Shown: piece after piece, positions 45,486 to 54,253 of the stretch
How positions within the stretch are numbered: the stretch's first letter is position 1
Layout of the letters: each line of letters starts with the position of its first letter
From: Pontibacter pudoricolor
GTDB lineage: Bacteria > Bacteroidota > Bacteroidia > Cytophagales > Hymenobacteraceae
NCBI RefSeq assembly: GCF_010092985.1
Contig: NZ_CP048106.1
Location: 1,922,001-1,986,000 of the forward strand
DNA length: 64,000 bases
Reading direction: 5' to 3'
The notes under the pieces: model-generated
The model's input: the letters and a program-made list of their open reading frames with translations, nothing else
Database searches by the model: none
What the model was told of the DNA's origin: nothing
Made by a program: the position numbers and the translations under genes

Positions 45486-46412
45486 GTGGATTTCGAACTC
45501 AGAATATTGGGTAGTTCGTCGGCCACACCTTCGGCAAACAGACATAATACCGCACAGGTACTTACCATTGGTAACCAACTGCACCTGATTGATTGCGGAG
45601 AAGGTACGCAAATGCAGCTGATGCAATACAAAATAAAGCATCAGCGCATTTGCAATATCTACATAAGCCACCTGCATGGCGACCATTACTTTGGGCTGGC
45701 AGGCTTATTATCTACCATGCACCTGCAGGGCAGGCAATCCCCTCTTCATCTTTTTGGCCCTCCCGGCCTCTCCGATATCTTAAGTCTGCAGTTCCGCTAC
45801 TCGGGTACCAACCTGAACTATAAGCTCATTTTTAATGAGCTGGATACGACGTGCTACAAAAAGATATTCGAAGACAAGCAACTGACGGTACACACCATTC
45901 CGATGGAGCACCGGGTGCCAACGTGCGGCTTTATTTTCAGGGAGAAACCTAAAGCACGCCCACTCATAAAAGAGAAGCTGCCGCCTTACCTTACACCACC
46001 ACAACTGGTGCGCCTTAAATGGGGAGAAGACATAAACGATGAACAGGGCAACCTGCTGCTGGCAAACAAAGACGTTACCCTGGAGCCAAAACACAGCCGA
46101 AGCTATGCCTTCTGCTCCGATAGCCGTTATAAACCAGATCTGCTGCCTTACCTCCACCATATAGACCTGCTTTACCACGAAGCTACTTTCCTGAGCGACA
46201 TGGAGGAGCGCGCGAAGCATACATTCCATAGTACAGCCAAACAAGCTGCCCGGATGGCCGCAGCGGCAGAAGTCCGGCATTTGCTCTTAGGGCACTTTTC
46301 GGTGCGCTACAAAGACCTTACCCCCCTGCTAACCGAAGCCCGGGAAATTTTTCCGAATACTGACCTCGCTATTGAAGGGAGTATTTTCAGTGTGCAGGAG
46401 CAGCATCGCTAG
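45486..46412 (+). CDS. rnz: Ribonuclease Z, GTG start
   Basis: A 308-residue metallo-beta-lactamase fold RNase. The metal motif SHLHGDHYFGLAG lies near residue 60, PTCGFIF and SDSRYKPDLLPY follow, then LLYHEATF and LLGHFSVRY. It cleaves the 3-prime trailer of tRNA precursors lacking encoded CCA; it fits with the cca gene in this window. The start is GTG (MDFELRILGSSSATP), since this N-terminus matches the family. It may be co-transcribed with the STAS gene. Confidence 0.95.
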   Translation: MDFELRILGSSSATPSANRHNTAQVLTIGNQLHLIDCGEGTQMQLMQYKIKHQRICNIYISHLHGDHYFGLAGLLSTMHLQGRQSPLHLFGPPGLSDILSLQFRYSGTNLNYKLIFNELDTTCYKKIFEDKQLTVHTIPMEHRVPTCGFIFREKPKARPLIKEKLPPYLTPPQLVRLKWGEDINDEQGNLLLANKDVTLEPKHSRSYAFCSDSRYKPDLLPYLHHIDLLYHEATFLSDMEERAKHTFHSTAKQAARMAAAAEVRHLLLGHFSVRYKDLTPLLTEAREIFPNTDLAIEGSIFSVQEQHR

Positions 46413-46537
46413 TCTTCTCTAAACTATAGTTATAATTCCCCTTCAACCCGGCAACATTAGTTATGCTGGTTTGTTTAAGCAGCTATTAAGCTTAAATTTA
46501 CTACCCCATTAACCTGCACCAACTATAGACCTGACCT

Positions 46538-47332
46538 ATGCCCACCACTGCTACAACCCTGGAGAAGAAAAAAACAACCCTCTTTCTTGTACTGAGCGGC
46601 ATTTTTCTGGCAAACGCGCTGCTGGCGGAGCTTATTGGTGTAAAGATTTTTTCGGGCGAAGCACTGCTGGGTTTGCCCGGTGCGCAGTTAAACATACTGG
46701 GCAGCAAACTCGATTTTAACCTGACAGCCGGTGTTATTATCTGGCCGGTTGTGTTCGTTACTACCGATATCATAAATGAATATTTCGGCAAACAGGGCGT
46801 TAAAAAAGTAAGCATTCTGACAGTTTTACTGATACTATATGCCTTTCTGGTAATAACTATAGTTACCGGTCTGCCGCCGGCAAAATTCTGGGTAGAGCTC
46901 AACAGTACCGATCCGCAGGGCAATCCTTTTAATATTGACTTTGCTTTCAACTCAATTTACCGCCAGGGCCTGGGCATTATCATCGGTTCGGTAGTAGCTT
47001 TTTTAATTTCGCAGTTGCTCGATGCCTCGGTGTTCCATTGGTTGCGCAAGTACACGGGCAGCAAAAAAATCTGGCTCCGCGCTACAGGGTCAACATTGGT
47101 ATCGCAGCTGATTGATAGCCTGGTAGTGCTGTTCGTTGCTTTCTATTTATTCGGCAACTGGTCTATGGAGCTCGTGCTTTCTGTAGCGGCAATCAACTAT
47201 ATCTACAAATTCTGCATTGCTATACTTCTTACCCCCGTTTTATACCTGGCTCATTACCTGATTGATAGCTATCTGGGGCACCATAATGCGGATGTACTGA
47301 TTGAAAATGCCGCTGTAGAAAGCGAAACCTAG
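46538..47332 (+). CDS. Queuosine precursor transporter (YhhQ/VUT family)
   Basis: A 264-residue membrane protein with six or seven helices. Family features: ANALLAELIGVKIF, then AGVIIWPVVFVTTDIINEYFGK, and the C-terminal IWLRATGSTLVSQLIDSLVVLF. YhhQ proteins import queuosine precursors such as preQ0 or preQ1. I looked for a preQ1 riboswitch in the 125-nt leader and saw none. It precedes panE by 25 nt. Confidence 0.9.
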   Translation: MPTTATTLEKKKTTLFLVLSGIFLANALLAELIGVKIFSGEALLGLPGAQLNILGSKLDFNLTAGVIIWPVVFVTTDIINEYFGKQGVKKVSILTVLLILYAFLVITIVTGLPPAKFWVELNSTDPQGNPFNIDFAFNSIYRQGLGIIIGSVVAFLISQLLDASVFHWLRKYTGSKKIWLRATGSTLVSQLIDSLVVLFVAFYLFGNWSMELVLSVAAINYIYKFCIAILLTPVLYLAHYLIDSYLGHHNADVLIENAAVESET

Positions 47333-47357
47333 TTTTAAACTATAAATTAAAGCAAGA

Positions 47358-48278
47358 ATGATAAAGATTGCGATAGCAGGTATTGGTGGTGTTGGTGGAT
47401 ATTTTGGAGGCCTTTTAGCTAGCTATTACCAGAACTCAGATGAGGTGGAAGTATACTTTATTGCACGTGGCGAAAACGAAAGTACCATCAGGCAACAAGG
47501 TCTGAAAATAAAAACTCCGGGCTCAACTTTTACGGCTACACCTAAACTTGTAACCTCTGATCCTACTCAAATTGGGGAAGCAGACTTACTTATCTGCTGC
47601 ACAAAAAGCTATGACCTGGAGCAGAGCATAACCCAACTAAAACCCTGCATCGGCAAACAAACAGTTATACTTCCGCTGCTAAACGGCATCGACAGCTACG
47701 AACGAATCAAGACAGTTTATCCGGAGAACGAAGTATGGGAAGGCTGCGTTTATATTGTTTCCAGGCTCACCGAACCAGGGTTGGTCACTGTAACCGGCGA
47801 TGTAAATGCTTTATTCTTTGGCTCAACGAATGGTACAGAAGCCAGGCTCGAATCCGCGCTGCAGCTATTTACAGATGCCGGTATCAAAGCAACTTTATCT
47901 CAAAACATACAGCAAACTATCTGGGAGAAATATCTGTTCATTTCAACTATAGCTACGCTCACTTCTTACCTGAACACCAGCATTGGTGGTATACTGGCTA
48001 AAACGGAAAACATGGATCTGCTCCATTCCCTGCTGTCGGAGCTTAAACAGGTTGCCAACGCGAAAGGCATTGTGTTTCCGGAGAATAGTACCAATGCCAT
48101 AAAAGAAAGGATGGCAAAGCTGCCTTACGAAACTACTTCCTCTATGCATACCGATTATCAGAAAGGTAAAAATGCAGAAGTTGATTCCCTAACCGGCTAT
48201 GTGGTGAAGCTTGGCAAGCAGCTGAATATACCCACTCCAACGTACGAAAAACTATACACAGCGCTCAAAAACAAATAG
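47358..48278 (+). CDS. panE: 2-Dehydropantoate 2-reductase
   Basis: A 306-residue ketopantoate reductase-family protein. The N-terminal Rossmann fold reads IAIAGIGGVGGYFGGLLA. ICCTKSYDLEQSI, PLLNGIDSYERI, WEKYLFIS and the C-terminal SSMHTDYQKGKNAEVDSLTGYVV cover the catalytic Lys and substrate residues. It reduces ketopantoate to pantoate for CoA synthesis. Related ApbA-like paralogues exist, so the substrate is likely but not certain. Confidence 0.87.
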   Translation: MIKIAIAGIGGVGGYFGGLLASYYQNSDEVEVYFIARGENESTIRQQGLKIKTPGSTFTATPKLVTSDPTQIGEADLLICCTKSYDLEQSITQLKPCIGKQTVILPLLNGIDSYERIKTVYPENEVWEGCVYIVSRLTEPGLVTVTGDVNALFFGSTNGTEARLESALQLFTDAGIKATLSQNIQQTIWEKYLFISTIATLTSYLNTSIGGILAKTENMDLLHSLLSELKQVANAKGIVFPENSTNAIKERMAKLPYETTSSMHTDYQKGKNAEVDSLTGYVVKLGKQLNIPTPTYEKLYTALKNK

Positions 48279-48326
48279 CACCCTACAGGTGTTAAGCTAT
48301 AACACAGGATAAATTATTAACTATTT

Positions 48327-48357
48327 TTTGATTCTAAAAAAACTTGGGGTATGTTTG
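48327..48357 (+). promoter_or_regulatory. Strong Bacteroidota promoter upstream of the EamA transporter gene
   Basis: TTTG (48327-48330), 19-nt spacer, TATGTTTG (48350-48357). An excellent consensus match. The predicted start near 48363 leaves a leader of about 155 nt. Confidence 0.82.
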
Positions 48358-48374
48358 CACCCCGATTAAAAATA

Positions 48375-48437
48375 ATGACTGCACATTTAGCACATACACA
48401 AATATTTATCACAGGCTACGTTCTGCACGACCTGTAA
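48375..48437 (+). CDS. Possible 20-residue leader ORF in the EamA transporter 5-prime UTR
   Basis: ATG about 12 nt after the predicted transcription start opens MTAHLAHTQIFITGYVLHDL then TAA. It is followed by GC-rich sequence that can fold (GGGC-acttcc-GCCC near 48460) and a T-rich stretch before the transporter ATG. The layout resembles an attenuator. Composition shows three His but no run of one residue, so coding is uncertain. Confidence 0.35.
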   Translation: MTAHLAHTQIFITGYVLHDL

Positions 48438-48518
48438 GAGTACCCGGCTTACCCGCTTTGGGGCACTTCCGCCCTATCTCTAGTTAAATTTTTGTTTACT
48501 CTTTTAAAAGGCACTTCC

Positions 48519-49433
48519 ATGTTCAGAGGAATAGCTTTTGTGCTGCTCGGCGCATGCAGTTTCGGTATACTTTCGACGTTCGTAAAATTAGCATATAGCG
48601 AAGGCTTTACCTTGGGTGATGTAACTGGCACTCAGGTATTTTTTGGGTTGATTATTCTTTGGGTGATCGTGCTGTTGCGCAGGCTGTTTAATGGCCGTGG
48701 CAACAGTGCATCGCTTAAGGAATCCCTCCAGCTTATTGCCATGGGTACCACCACAGGTTTGGTTAGCATTTTTTACTATAAATGCGTGCAAACGGTACCG
48801 GCCTCTATCGCCATTCTTTTGCTCATGCAATTTACCTGGATGAGCTTACTCCTAGACTCCATCATAAAACGCAAATTACCGACCTTACTACAGGTTGGCA
48901 CAGTAGCAATGATTTTGCTGGGCACCTGTTTTGCCGGCAATCTTTTCTCCGGTTCTTTCCAGGATATCAGTTTGGCCGGTGTTGGTTTTGGCTTACTGGC
49001 TGCCCTTTGCTATACTTTCTTTTTAATGATAAATGGTGCTGCTGGCAACTCGTTACACCCTGCCACTAAAAGTGCGCTCCTGTTAACTGGTGCCTGCATT
49101 CTTGTTTTTACCATCTTCCCGCCGGTTTTCCTGGTAAACGGAGCCTTACTAAACGGACTGTTTAAATGGGGACTTGTGCTGTCGGTTTTCGGTACAGTAA
49201 TACCTCCGCTTTTCTTTTCCTATGGCATCCCGAAGATTGGTCTTGGGTTGAGCGCTATACTAAGCTCTGCAGAGCTTCCGGTTGCTGTCATGATGTCCAG
49301 TATTGTATTGCAGGAACAGGTTGTTACAGTGCAGTGGTTTGGCGTGTTGCTAATTCTTTCTGCTATAGTGCTGTCAAACCTTAACTCGTTGCGCAAACAA
49401 AAGAGGCGGGTGCCCCAGGCAATACAAGCTTAG
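48519..49433 (+). CDS. EamA/DMT-family transporter
   Basis: A 304-residue membrane protein with ten predicted helices in two EamA repeats. It begins FRGIAFVLLGACSFGILSTFVKLAY. VPASIAILLLMQFTWMSLLLD and the second-half LSAILSSAELPVAVMMSS are typical drug/metabolite transporter stretches. These proteins export metabolites or amino acids; the substrate is unknown. A TTG start 27 nt upstream is possible, but the ATG is preferred. Its long leader suggests regulated expression. Confidence 0.88.
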   Translation: MFRGIAFVLLGACSFGILSTFVKLAYSEGFTLGDVTGTQVFFGLIILWVIVLLRRLFNGRGNSASLKESLQLIAMGTTTGLVSIFYYKCVQTVPASIAILLLMQFTWMSLLLDSIIKRKLPTLLQVGTVAMILLGTCFAGNLFSGSFQDISLAGVGFGLLAALCYTFFLMINGAAGNSLHPATKSALLLTGACILVFTIFPPVFLVNGALLNGLFKWGLVLSVFGTVIPPLFFSYGIPKIGLGLSAILSSAELPVAVMMSSIVLQEQVVTVQWFGVLLILSAIVLSNLNSLRKQKRRVPQAIQA

Positions 49434-49553
49434 CTATAGTTTGTAACGGCGTTAACTATAGTTACAGCTTTAAACTATAGTTGTGTTACTGCATTTTTAA
49501 TGGGCATTTTCGGCTATTTAGATTAATTTGCAGCTTTAACGCAATTCTCTATT

Positions 49554-50528
49554 ATGGCACGATACCTTACCGGAATCCAAAGCACTGGCCGACCACACCT
49601 TGGCAACTTACTAGGCGCTATTTGCCCTGCAATTGAGTTCTCTAAAATATCAGATCAAGAAGCTTTATATTTTATAGCTGACCTGCATTCGCTTACAACC
49701 ATTCGTGATGCGGAAGTTTTAAAACACAACACTTACTCTGTAGCAGCAGCCTGGCTGGCCATGGGCTTAGATACGGACAGGCATATACTTTACCGCCAGT
49801 CGGATGTGCCGATGGTAACCGAATTAAGCTGGTACCTGAACTGCTTTGCTCCTTTCCCGATGCTGGCCAATGCACACTCTTTTAAGGACAAATCGAGCCG
49901 ACGCGGCCTTGCTGATGTAAATGCCGGTTTGTTTACGTACCCTGTGCTGATGGCTGCAGACATTTTGATGTACGATGCCAATTTTGTACCCGTAGGAAAA
50001 GACCAGATACAGCACCTGGAGATTACACGCGACATTGCCAGCTCGTTTAACCACATTTACGGCGAAACCTTTGTACTACCGGAAGCCAAAACCGACGATG
50101 CCATTATGACCATACCAGGCATAAACGGCGAGAAAATGAGCAAATCGTACGGCAACATCATCGATATTTTTGAGGCAGACAAGCCACTGCGCAAAACTAT
50201 TATGAGCATTGTAACAGACAGTACGCCACTGGAAGAGCCAAAGAATCCGGACGACGATACCACTTTTGCGCTATACCGCTTACTGGCATCACCTGAAGAT
50301 GTGGAAACCATGCGTCAGAATTATATAACCGGTGGTTACGGTTACGGCCATGCCAAGCAGGCGCTTTACGAAACCATCATCAGCAAATACAGCAAAGAGC
50401 GCGAGCTGTTTAACTACTACATGAACAACCTGCCTGAACTGGACAAAAAACTCCGGGAAGGTGCCGAAAAAGCGAAGGCTATTGCTACACCTGTTTTGCA
50501 GCGTGTGCGCCAGAAATTAGGTTACTAA
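49554..50528 (+). CDS. trpS: Tryptophanyl-tRNA synthetase
   Basis: A 324-residue class Ic synthetase. The HIGH-like signature is HLGN in QSTGRPHLGNLLGAI, and the KMSKS loop is intact in NGEKMSKSYGNII (about residue 193). VPVGKDQIQHLEITRDIA is a further family mark. Normal length. The upstream spacer carries three TATAGTT motifs at about 20-nt spacing. It is followed by a strong terminator. Confidence 0.97.
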   Translation: MARYLTGIQSTGRPHLGNLLGAICPAIEFSKISDQEALYFIADLHSLTTIRDAEVLKHNTYSVAAAWLAMGLDTDRHILYRQSDVPMVTELSWYLNCFAPFPMLANAHSFKDKSSRRGLADVNAGLFTYPVLMAADILMYDANFVPVGKDQIQHLEITRDIASSFNHIYGETFVLPEAKTDDAIMTIPGINGEKMSKSYGNIIDIFEADKPLRKTIMSIVTDSTPLEEPKNPDDDTTFALYRLLASPEDVETMRQNYITGGYGYGHAKQALYETIISKYSKERELFNYYMNNLPELDKKLREGAEKAKAIATPVLQRVRQKLGY

Positions 50529-50548
50529 ACTATAGTTTGATCATAAAA

Positions 50549-50583
50549 AAAACGGGCAGCTGAAGATTTCAGCTGCCCGTTTT
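50549..50583 (+). terminator. Terminator after trpS
   Basis: AAAACGGGCAGCTGAA / TTCAGCTGCCCGTTTT, a 16-bp perfect stem with a 3-nt loop. Confidence 0.95.
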
Positions 50584-50623
50584 GCATTTATAGTTGTGCC
50601 GGTTTTATAGTTACCAGCTATGC

Positions 50624-51001
50624 TTATTTCTGGGTTAATGGTGCCCCAACAGGAATTCCGCAATCGTGGCCCGGCTGACCGTGAGGCGGGTTAGTACCCG
50701 GTGCTACCGTTTGTGAACTGGTTGAAGGCGTAAAGGCGGGCACCGAAGTTGGTGCAGTCAGGTTCGGTTTTGGAGGCGAATCCAGCGGAGCGCCAACTTC
50801 AATATCGCAACGGTGGTTTGGCTCGCCGTGTGGCGGATTTAAACCAACTGTGGTTGCCGGCGTTGCAGCCTGGTTTGGTGTGGTAGCAGGAGCTGTTGCA
50901 GCCGGTGATGTAGCTGTAGTGTTTTCCGTTTTAGCGGAATCAGAGCAACTCATCAATCCAAAGAATAAAGCTGCTACTGCTATCTGCGATGTGATCTTCA
51001 T
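50624..51001 (-). CDS. Lipoprotein with duplicated NPPHGxPxHxCxIxVGAPL motif
   Basis: A 125-residue lipoprotein with lipobox LMSC (Cys19). An Ala/Thr/Pro linker follows, then two copies of one motif: NPPHGEPNHRCDIEVGAPL at about 54-72 and NPPHGQPGHDCGIPVGAPL at about 103-121. The invariant HG...H.C cluster suggests a metal- or haem-binding site, or a thiol site, at the cell surface. I recognise the motif as recurrent in Bacteroidota proteins of unknown function; no function can be assigned. Confidence 0.78.
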   Translation of the reverse strand: MKITSQIAVAALFFGLMSCSDSAKTENTTATSPAATAPATTPNQAATPATTVGLNPPHGEPNHRCDIEVGAPLDSPPKPNLTAPTSVPAFTPSTSSQTVAPGTNPPHGQPGHDCGIPVGAPLTQK

Positions 51002-51143
51002 ATAAATTATTTTTGTTTTGCGGAATTGTTTAGTTCGTATTTTATCTGCCTATAGTTTAACTAAGCACCAAACTTAAATCAATATACGGATAAATACTGA
51101 TAAGGCACACTGAATCAACAGCATACTAATTACAGCTTAACAC

Positions 51144-52061
51144 TTATTTGATCTCAATAATTCGTTCTTCGAAAGCTAAAGCTCCTTCGGTTGTAACTTC
51201 TTTGGTTTCCCGGCTAAAAATGATCCAACCAGAACCGTGAATGCGGGCATCTGTAGTGGTATTGTTCTGCAGTGTTGGAAACTTATCACGGGCAGGAAAA
51301 GGGGTTCCTGCTTTAACAGCATTTTGCTTCAGAAACGCATAGGTAACATCTGTCAGCTCTTTAGAATCAATCGTTTGCCACATCCTGAGAATGGCATTAT
51401 TATCTTCCGCGTTTATCTCGTCAAGCAGAATAGTAACTTCGGAGTTAAAAGGCTTACCTCCCAGCAGGTTTGTTATGGGCAGGTTTCCGTTAACTTCTTC
51501 GCCAAGTGCATAGTTACCACCGTGATAGGTATAAAATTGCTGTACATCTTTTATCGCCTGCGCCTGTATAGCCTCCTTGGTAGAAAACATGCTCTCAACT
51601 TTAGCTACTACTTCATCTATCTGGGGAATATGTTTAAACTCCTTGCGAAGTAACCCAGTCGTTTTTTTGATCTCGTCGCGTATTTCTTTCCAGTTCACAA
51701 CCTCCTTGAAAGCGCCCATTTCATTTGTCTTAATGATCACTTTCATATTCTCTGAAATTCCAGCCAGCTTTCGTGCAAACGGATTATCAGTACCTGGGTT
51801 GATGTTTCGGTAAAGCCATTCTATCGTATAGGAGTTAGCAGTGGAGTCTGTTATAGTTATATCAACTTCGTAGGTAACGAACTCGCGCTGGGTCGTATCT
51901 GTGCCAGAAACCCGGTATTTCTCGTTGGTGATGATGTAAGTCTGTGTTTCGTTTTTGTCCCAGTAACCAATTACCTGCACTGTAGAATCTTCCAGGTTGA
52001 TCTGGGCAAATGCGGTGAAGGAGGCGAAAAAGGGAAGTGCTAAAAGTAAAAGTTGTTTCAT
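51144..52061 (-). CDS. Secreted protein of unknown function
   Basis: A 305-residue exported protein with a signal peptide ending near TAFAQ (residue 19). The rest is mixed alpha/beta with many charged residues (VNWKEIRDEIKKTTGLLRKEF, then VAKVESMFSTKEAIQAQAI). A C-terminal strand-rich stretch has GSGWIIFSRETKEVTTEGALAFEERI cut into strands. No Cys. I do not recognise the family. It lies downstream of two other small secreted proteins on the same strand (starting at 52704 and 53486). Confidence 0.75.
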   Translation of the reverse strand: MKQLLLLALPFFASFTAFAQINLEDSTVQVIGYWDKNETQTYIITNEKYRVSGTDTTQREFVTYEVDITITDSTANSYTIEWLYRNINPGTDNPFARKLAGISENMKVIIKTNEMGAFKEVVNWKEIRDEIKKTTGLLRKEFKHIPQIDEVVAKVESMFSTKEAIQAQAIKDVQQFYTYHGGNYALGEEVNGNLPITNLLGGKPFNSEVTILLDEINAEDNNAILRMWQTIDSKELTDVTYAFLKQNAVKAGTPFPARDKFPTLQNNTTTDARIHGSGWIIFSRETKEVTTEGALAFEERIIEIK

Positions 52062-52116
52062 GAAAGGGCAATCTAACAGGTTGGTCTATAGGAGCAGTAA
52101 GTTACTTTATAGTTGA

Positions 52117-52704
52117 CTACTTTTTTAAAGTAATAGCAGGAAGCTCAGTAGCGATCATCTCGTTCATATAGTTGGTCCTGTCGGTTTTCAGGTTCTTCAG
52201 GAATGGGATAACGGCATCACCGTAGCTTCTGTTGGAATAGGCATACACCAGAATAGCTTTCTTGCCTGCTCCGGTTTCTATTTGTTTGTAGCGGTAGACA
52301 TTAAATTCGGCTATAGTTACTTTATCGTTTTTGTTTTCGCTTACAATAAAGTCAACTATAAACTCTTTGCCGTCCGGACTTTCATTTACCTGGTAATTGC
52401 AAAGCTCATCGGTTTGCTTCCGTTTCTTCAGCTCCTGCACTTTCAGGGCCACAGCCTCCTCAGCAGCTATGTCTGTATCCAGCACATGGATGGTCAGCAT
52501 CTGGTTAAAACTTGCAAGCTTCTCTCCTTTTGGCAGGTATTCCTGTATGTAGTAAATATCGCTGGGCTTATCTGTCCAGGCCAGTTCAAACTTAGTTTTG
52601 TTAAACTTCAGTGGTCCTTTTACTGACAGCCTTTCTACACTGTTATTGGATACAAAAGTGAAGGAGAAAAAGAAAATAGATACGATGAGTAAAAGTTGTT
52701 TCAT
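52117..52704 (-). CDS. Secreted or periplasmic protein of unknown function
   Basis: A 195-residue exported protein with an N-terminal hydrophobic segment (residues 1-17) and no lipobox. Features are FNKTKFELAWTDKP, YIQEYLPKGEKLASFN, and YKQIETGAGKKAILVYAYSNR. The pattern of strands and the Lys-rich character resemble small periplasmic proteins; no family recognised. It lies between two genes of similar secreted products on the minus strand. Confidence 0.72.
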   Translation of the reverse strand: MKQLLLIVSIFFFSFTFVSNNSVERLSVKGPLKFNKTKFELAWTDKPSDIYYIQEYLPKGEKLASFNQMLTIHVLDTDIAAEEAVALKVQELKKRKQTDELCNYQVNESPDGKEFIVDFIVSENKNDKVTIAEFNVYRYKQIETGAGKKAILVYAYSNRSYGDAVIPFLKNLKTDRTNYMNEMIATELPAITLKK

Positions 52705-52766
52705 GGGTATAGGGTTAGAAACTATAGAAATAGGTTAGTATTTATAACTGTAGTTTGACACGATAT

Positions 52767-53486
52767 TTACTTTATCTGATACTCTACAAATAAGGTAGCA
52801 TTTACTAGTACAGTGCCTTTACTTATAGCTATAGATCTGTTTTGGGCTGCCACTTCAGCTACTGCATATCCATCCTGCTCTCTCTGTTGGTTCGATTCGG
52901 GCATTGATGCTGAAATCTCAACATTTCCGATCTTCAGTATCTCTTTTTCAGAAGCCGGTAATTCAACTAATAATTTATCAGCCAGCGTGTTCGCCTTTTT
53001 TAAGGCACTTACATAGGCTTCATTTTTTAGGCTGTCGAGTTTGGAATGAGAATAAGCTAATCCACTTAAATCCAGGTTCCTGTTCTCTAGCAGCTCCGTA
53101 TAAATCTGGTCCAGTTTGTTTATATCCCGGAGCGTGACATGAATGGTGGTTGAACTGTTGTAGCCATCAAATACCTGCGAATTATTTCTCCAGGTATAAC
53201 TTTTATTCATGTTTACAGAAGTTGTCAGGATATCGTCCTTCTTGATTCCGAAGGAAAGAAGTTTGCTGTTCAGTTCGTTGGATTTGTCAACCAGGCATTG
53301 CTTCGAAGCTTTAACAGATTTCTGCAAACAATTCAGGTTGATATGAAAAGTTGCTACATCAGGCAGCGTTTCCACTTCACCAACCGATTTTATCATGATG
53401 GTTTTAAATTTTGACGGCGCAAGTGTGGAATCGGTTTGGCAACCTACCAGCAGTATAGCGATCAAAAGAGCGAGTATGTTTTTCAT
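52767..53486 (-). CDS. SIMPL (DUF541) domain lipoprotein
   Basis: A 239-residue lipoprotein with lipobox LVGC (Cys16). The SIMPL fold covers about 30-235: KSVGEVETLPDVATFHINL, then KSYTWRNNSQVFDGYNSS, LRDINKLDQIYTELLENRN, and a C-terminal VLVNATLFVEYQIK. SIMPL proteins are envelope proteins, some stress-related, without a defined enzymatic role. It is the first of three secreted-protein genes on this strand and follows a cassette-like insertion. Confidence 0.85.
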   Translation of the reverse strand: MKNILALLIAILLVGCQTDSTLAPSKFKTIMIKSVGEVETLPDVATFHINLNCLQKSVKASKQCLVDKSNELNSKLLSFGIKKDDILTTSVNMNKSYTWRNNSQVFDGYNSSTTIHVTLRDINKLDQIYTELLENRNLDLSGLAYSHSKLDSLKNEAYVSALKKANTLADKLLVELPASEKEILKIGNVEISASMPESNQQREQDGYAVAEVAAQNRSIAISKGTVLVNATLFVEYQIK

Positions 53487-53504
53487 TTTTGTTGGTTTAT
53501 AGGA

Positions 53505-53569
53505 TACAACGGGCCGCGTGCATGCGGAGCTTGAAGCGTTAGCGAAGGTTGAGCATGCATTGTGTTGGC
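53505..53569 (-). repeat. attC-like imperfect palindrome downstream of an orphan gene
   Basis: Minus strand GCCAACACAATGCATGC ... GCATGCACGCGGCCCGTTGT with the arms TGCATGC/GCATGCA and outer CAAC/GTTG. A variable hairpin lies between. It resembles integron attC in layout but does not match RYYYAAC/GTTRRRY. It follows the gene at 53580-54041 directly. Confidence 0.45.
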
Positions 53570-53579
53570 AAATGAAGTT

Positions 53580-54041
53580 TTAGATTTTCCTTCTTTTCTC
53601 TACTTCTTCCCTGTTAAGATCGAAGTGCAATGAAGTAGTGGCATATATTGGGCTGTCGTAACCGCTAATGATTTCATTTCGAAAACTTCTTAGGTCAAGT
53701 ACTCGCAAAGTCCTTTTGTACAGCGTCCACTCACTTTTCAACACGTCAAGTACTGAGAGTTGCTGAATTGTGCCTTTAAATAATGTTCTTCTCCATACAG
53801 GTATAGCTACCATAGTTCCTTCAGGATTCCATATTGGTGGACCGCCACACAAGCTGCTTATCTTATGTCTTCTATTGTTGCTATCATACCAGTAGCATTC
53901 CCCTGCTAAAGGACTTCCCATTGCAAGTTCTATCAACTCACCATACTCAATCCGATTCTGCTTATTAGGAGAAAACATCTGCTCATCAGCATTATCGAAT
54001 GCCCAGGGATTTGATAAACTGTTTTCTATTCTCTCTGTCAT
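53580..54041 (-). CDS. Orphan protein of unknown function in a cassette-like unit
   Basis: A 153-residue soluble protein with no signal peptide. Residues about 60-85 (LCGGPPIWNPEGTMVAIPVW) look like part of a beta-propeller or immunity-type fold; the rest is charged. The codon use looks more AT-rich than the neighbours. It is bounded downstream by an attC-like palindrome and upstream by AGTTAGC on the coding strand. Together they look like a captured gene cassette; immunity proteins often travel this way. Function unknown. Confidence 0.65.
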   Translation of the reverse strand: MTERIENSLSNPWAFDNADEQMFSPNKQNRIEYGELIELAMGSPLAGECYWYDSNNRRHKISSLCGGPPIWNPEGTMVAIPVWRRTLFKGTIQQLSVLDVLKSEWTLYKRTLRVLDLRSFRNEIISGYDSPIYATTSLHFDLNREEVEKRRKI

Positions 54042-54185
54042 TTCTTTATGTGCTAACTAGCGGATAAACGAAAACATACGCATATCTGTACTATAGCTGT
54101 AGGGAAATTATTCTTTAACCAACACTTACCTATATTTACTTACCCCAATATAAGTAAACCACATCAAAACCCAACTATAAAAAAA

Positions 54186-54228
54186 TTGCCGCACCCACCT
54201 CAGCTTTTAGCCTTGGCAAGTGCGGCAA
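54186..54228 (-). terminator. Terminator after the acidic protein gene
   Basis: TTGCCGCAC / GTGCGGCAA, 9 bp with a long loop, followed on the minus strand by TTTTTATAG. Confidence 0.75.
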
Positions 54229-54253
54229 CTATAAAAATCTACAGTTTATCCTT

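Noticed and set aside
46413..46537. preQ1 riboswitch before the queuosine transporter
   Set aside because: The compact C-rich/A-rich pseudoknot expected for preQ1 classes was not found in this spacer.
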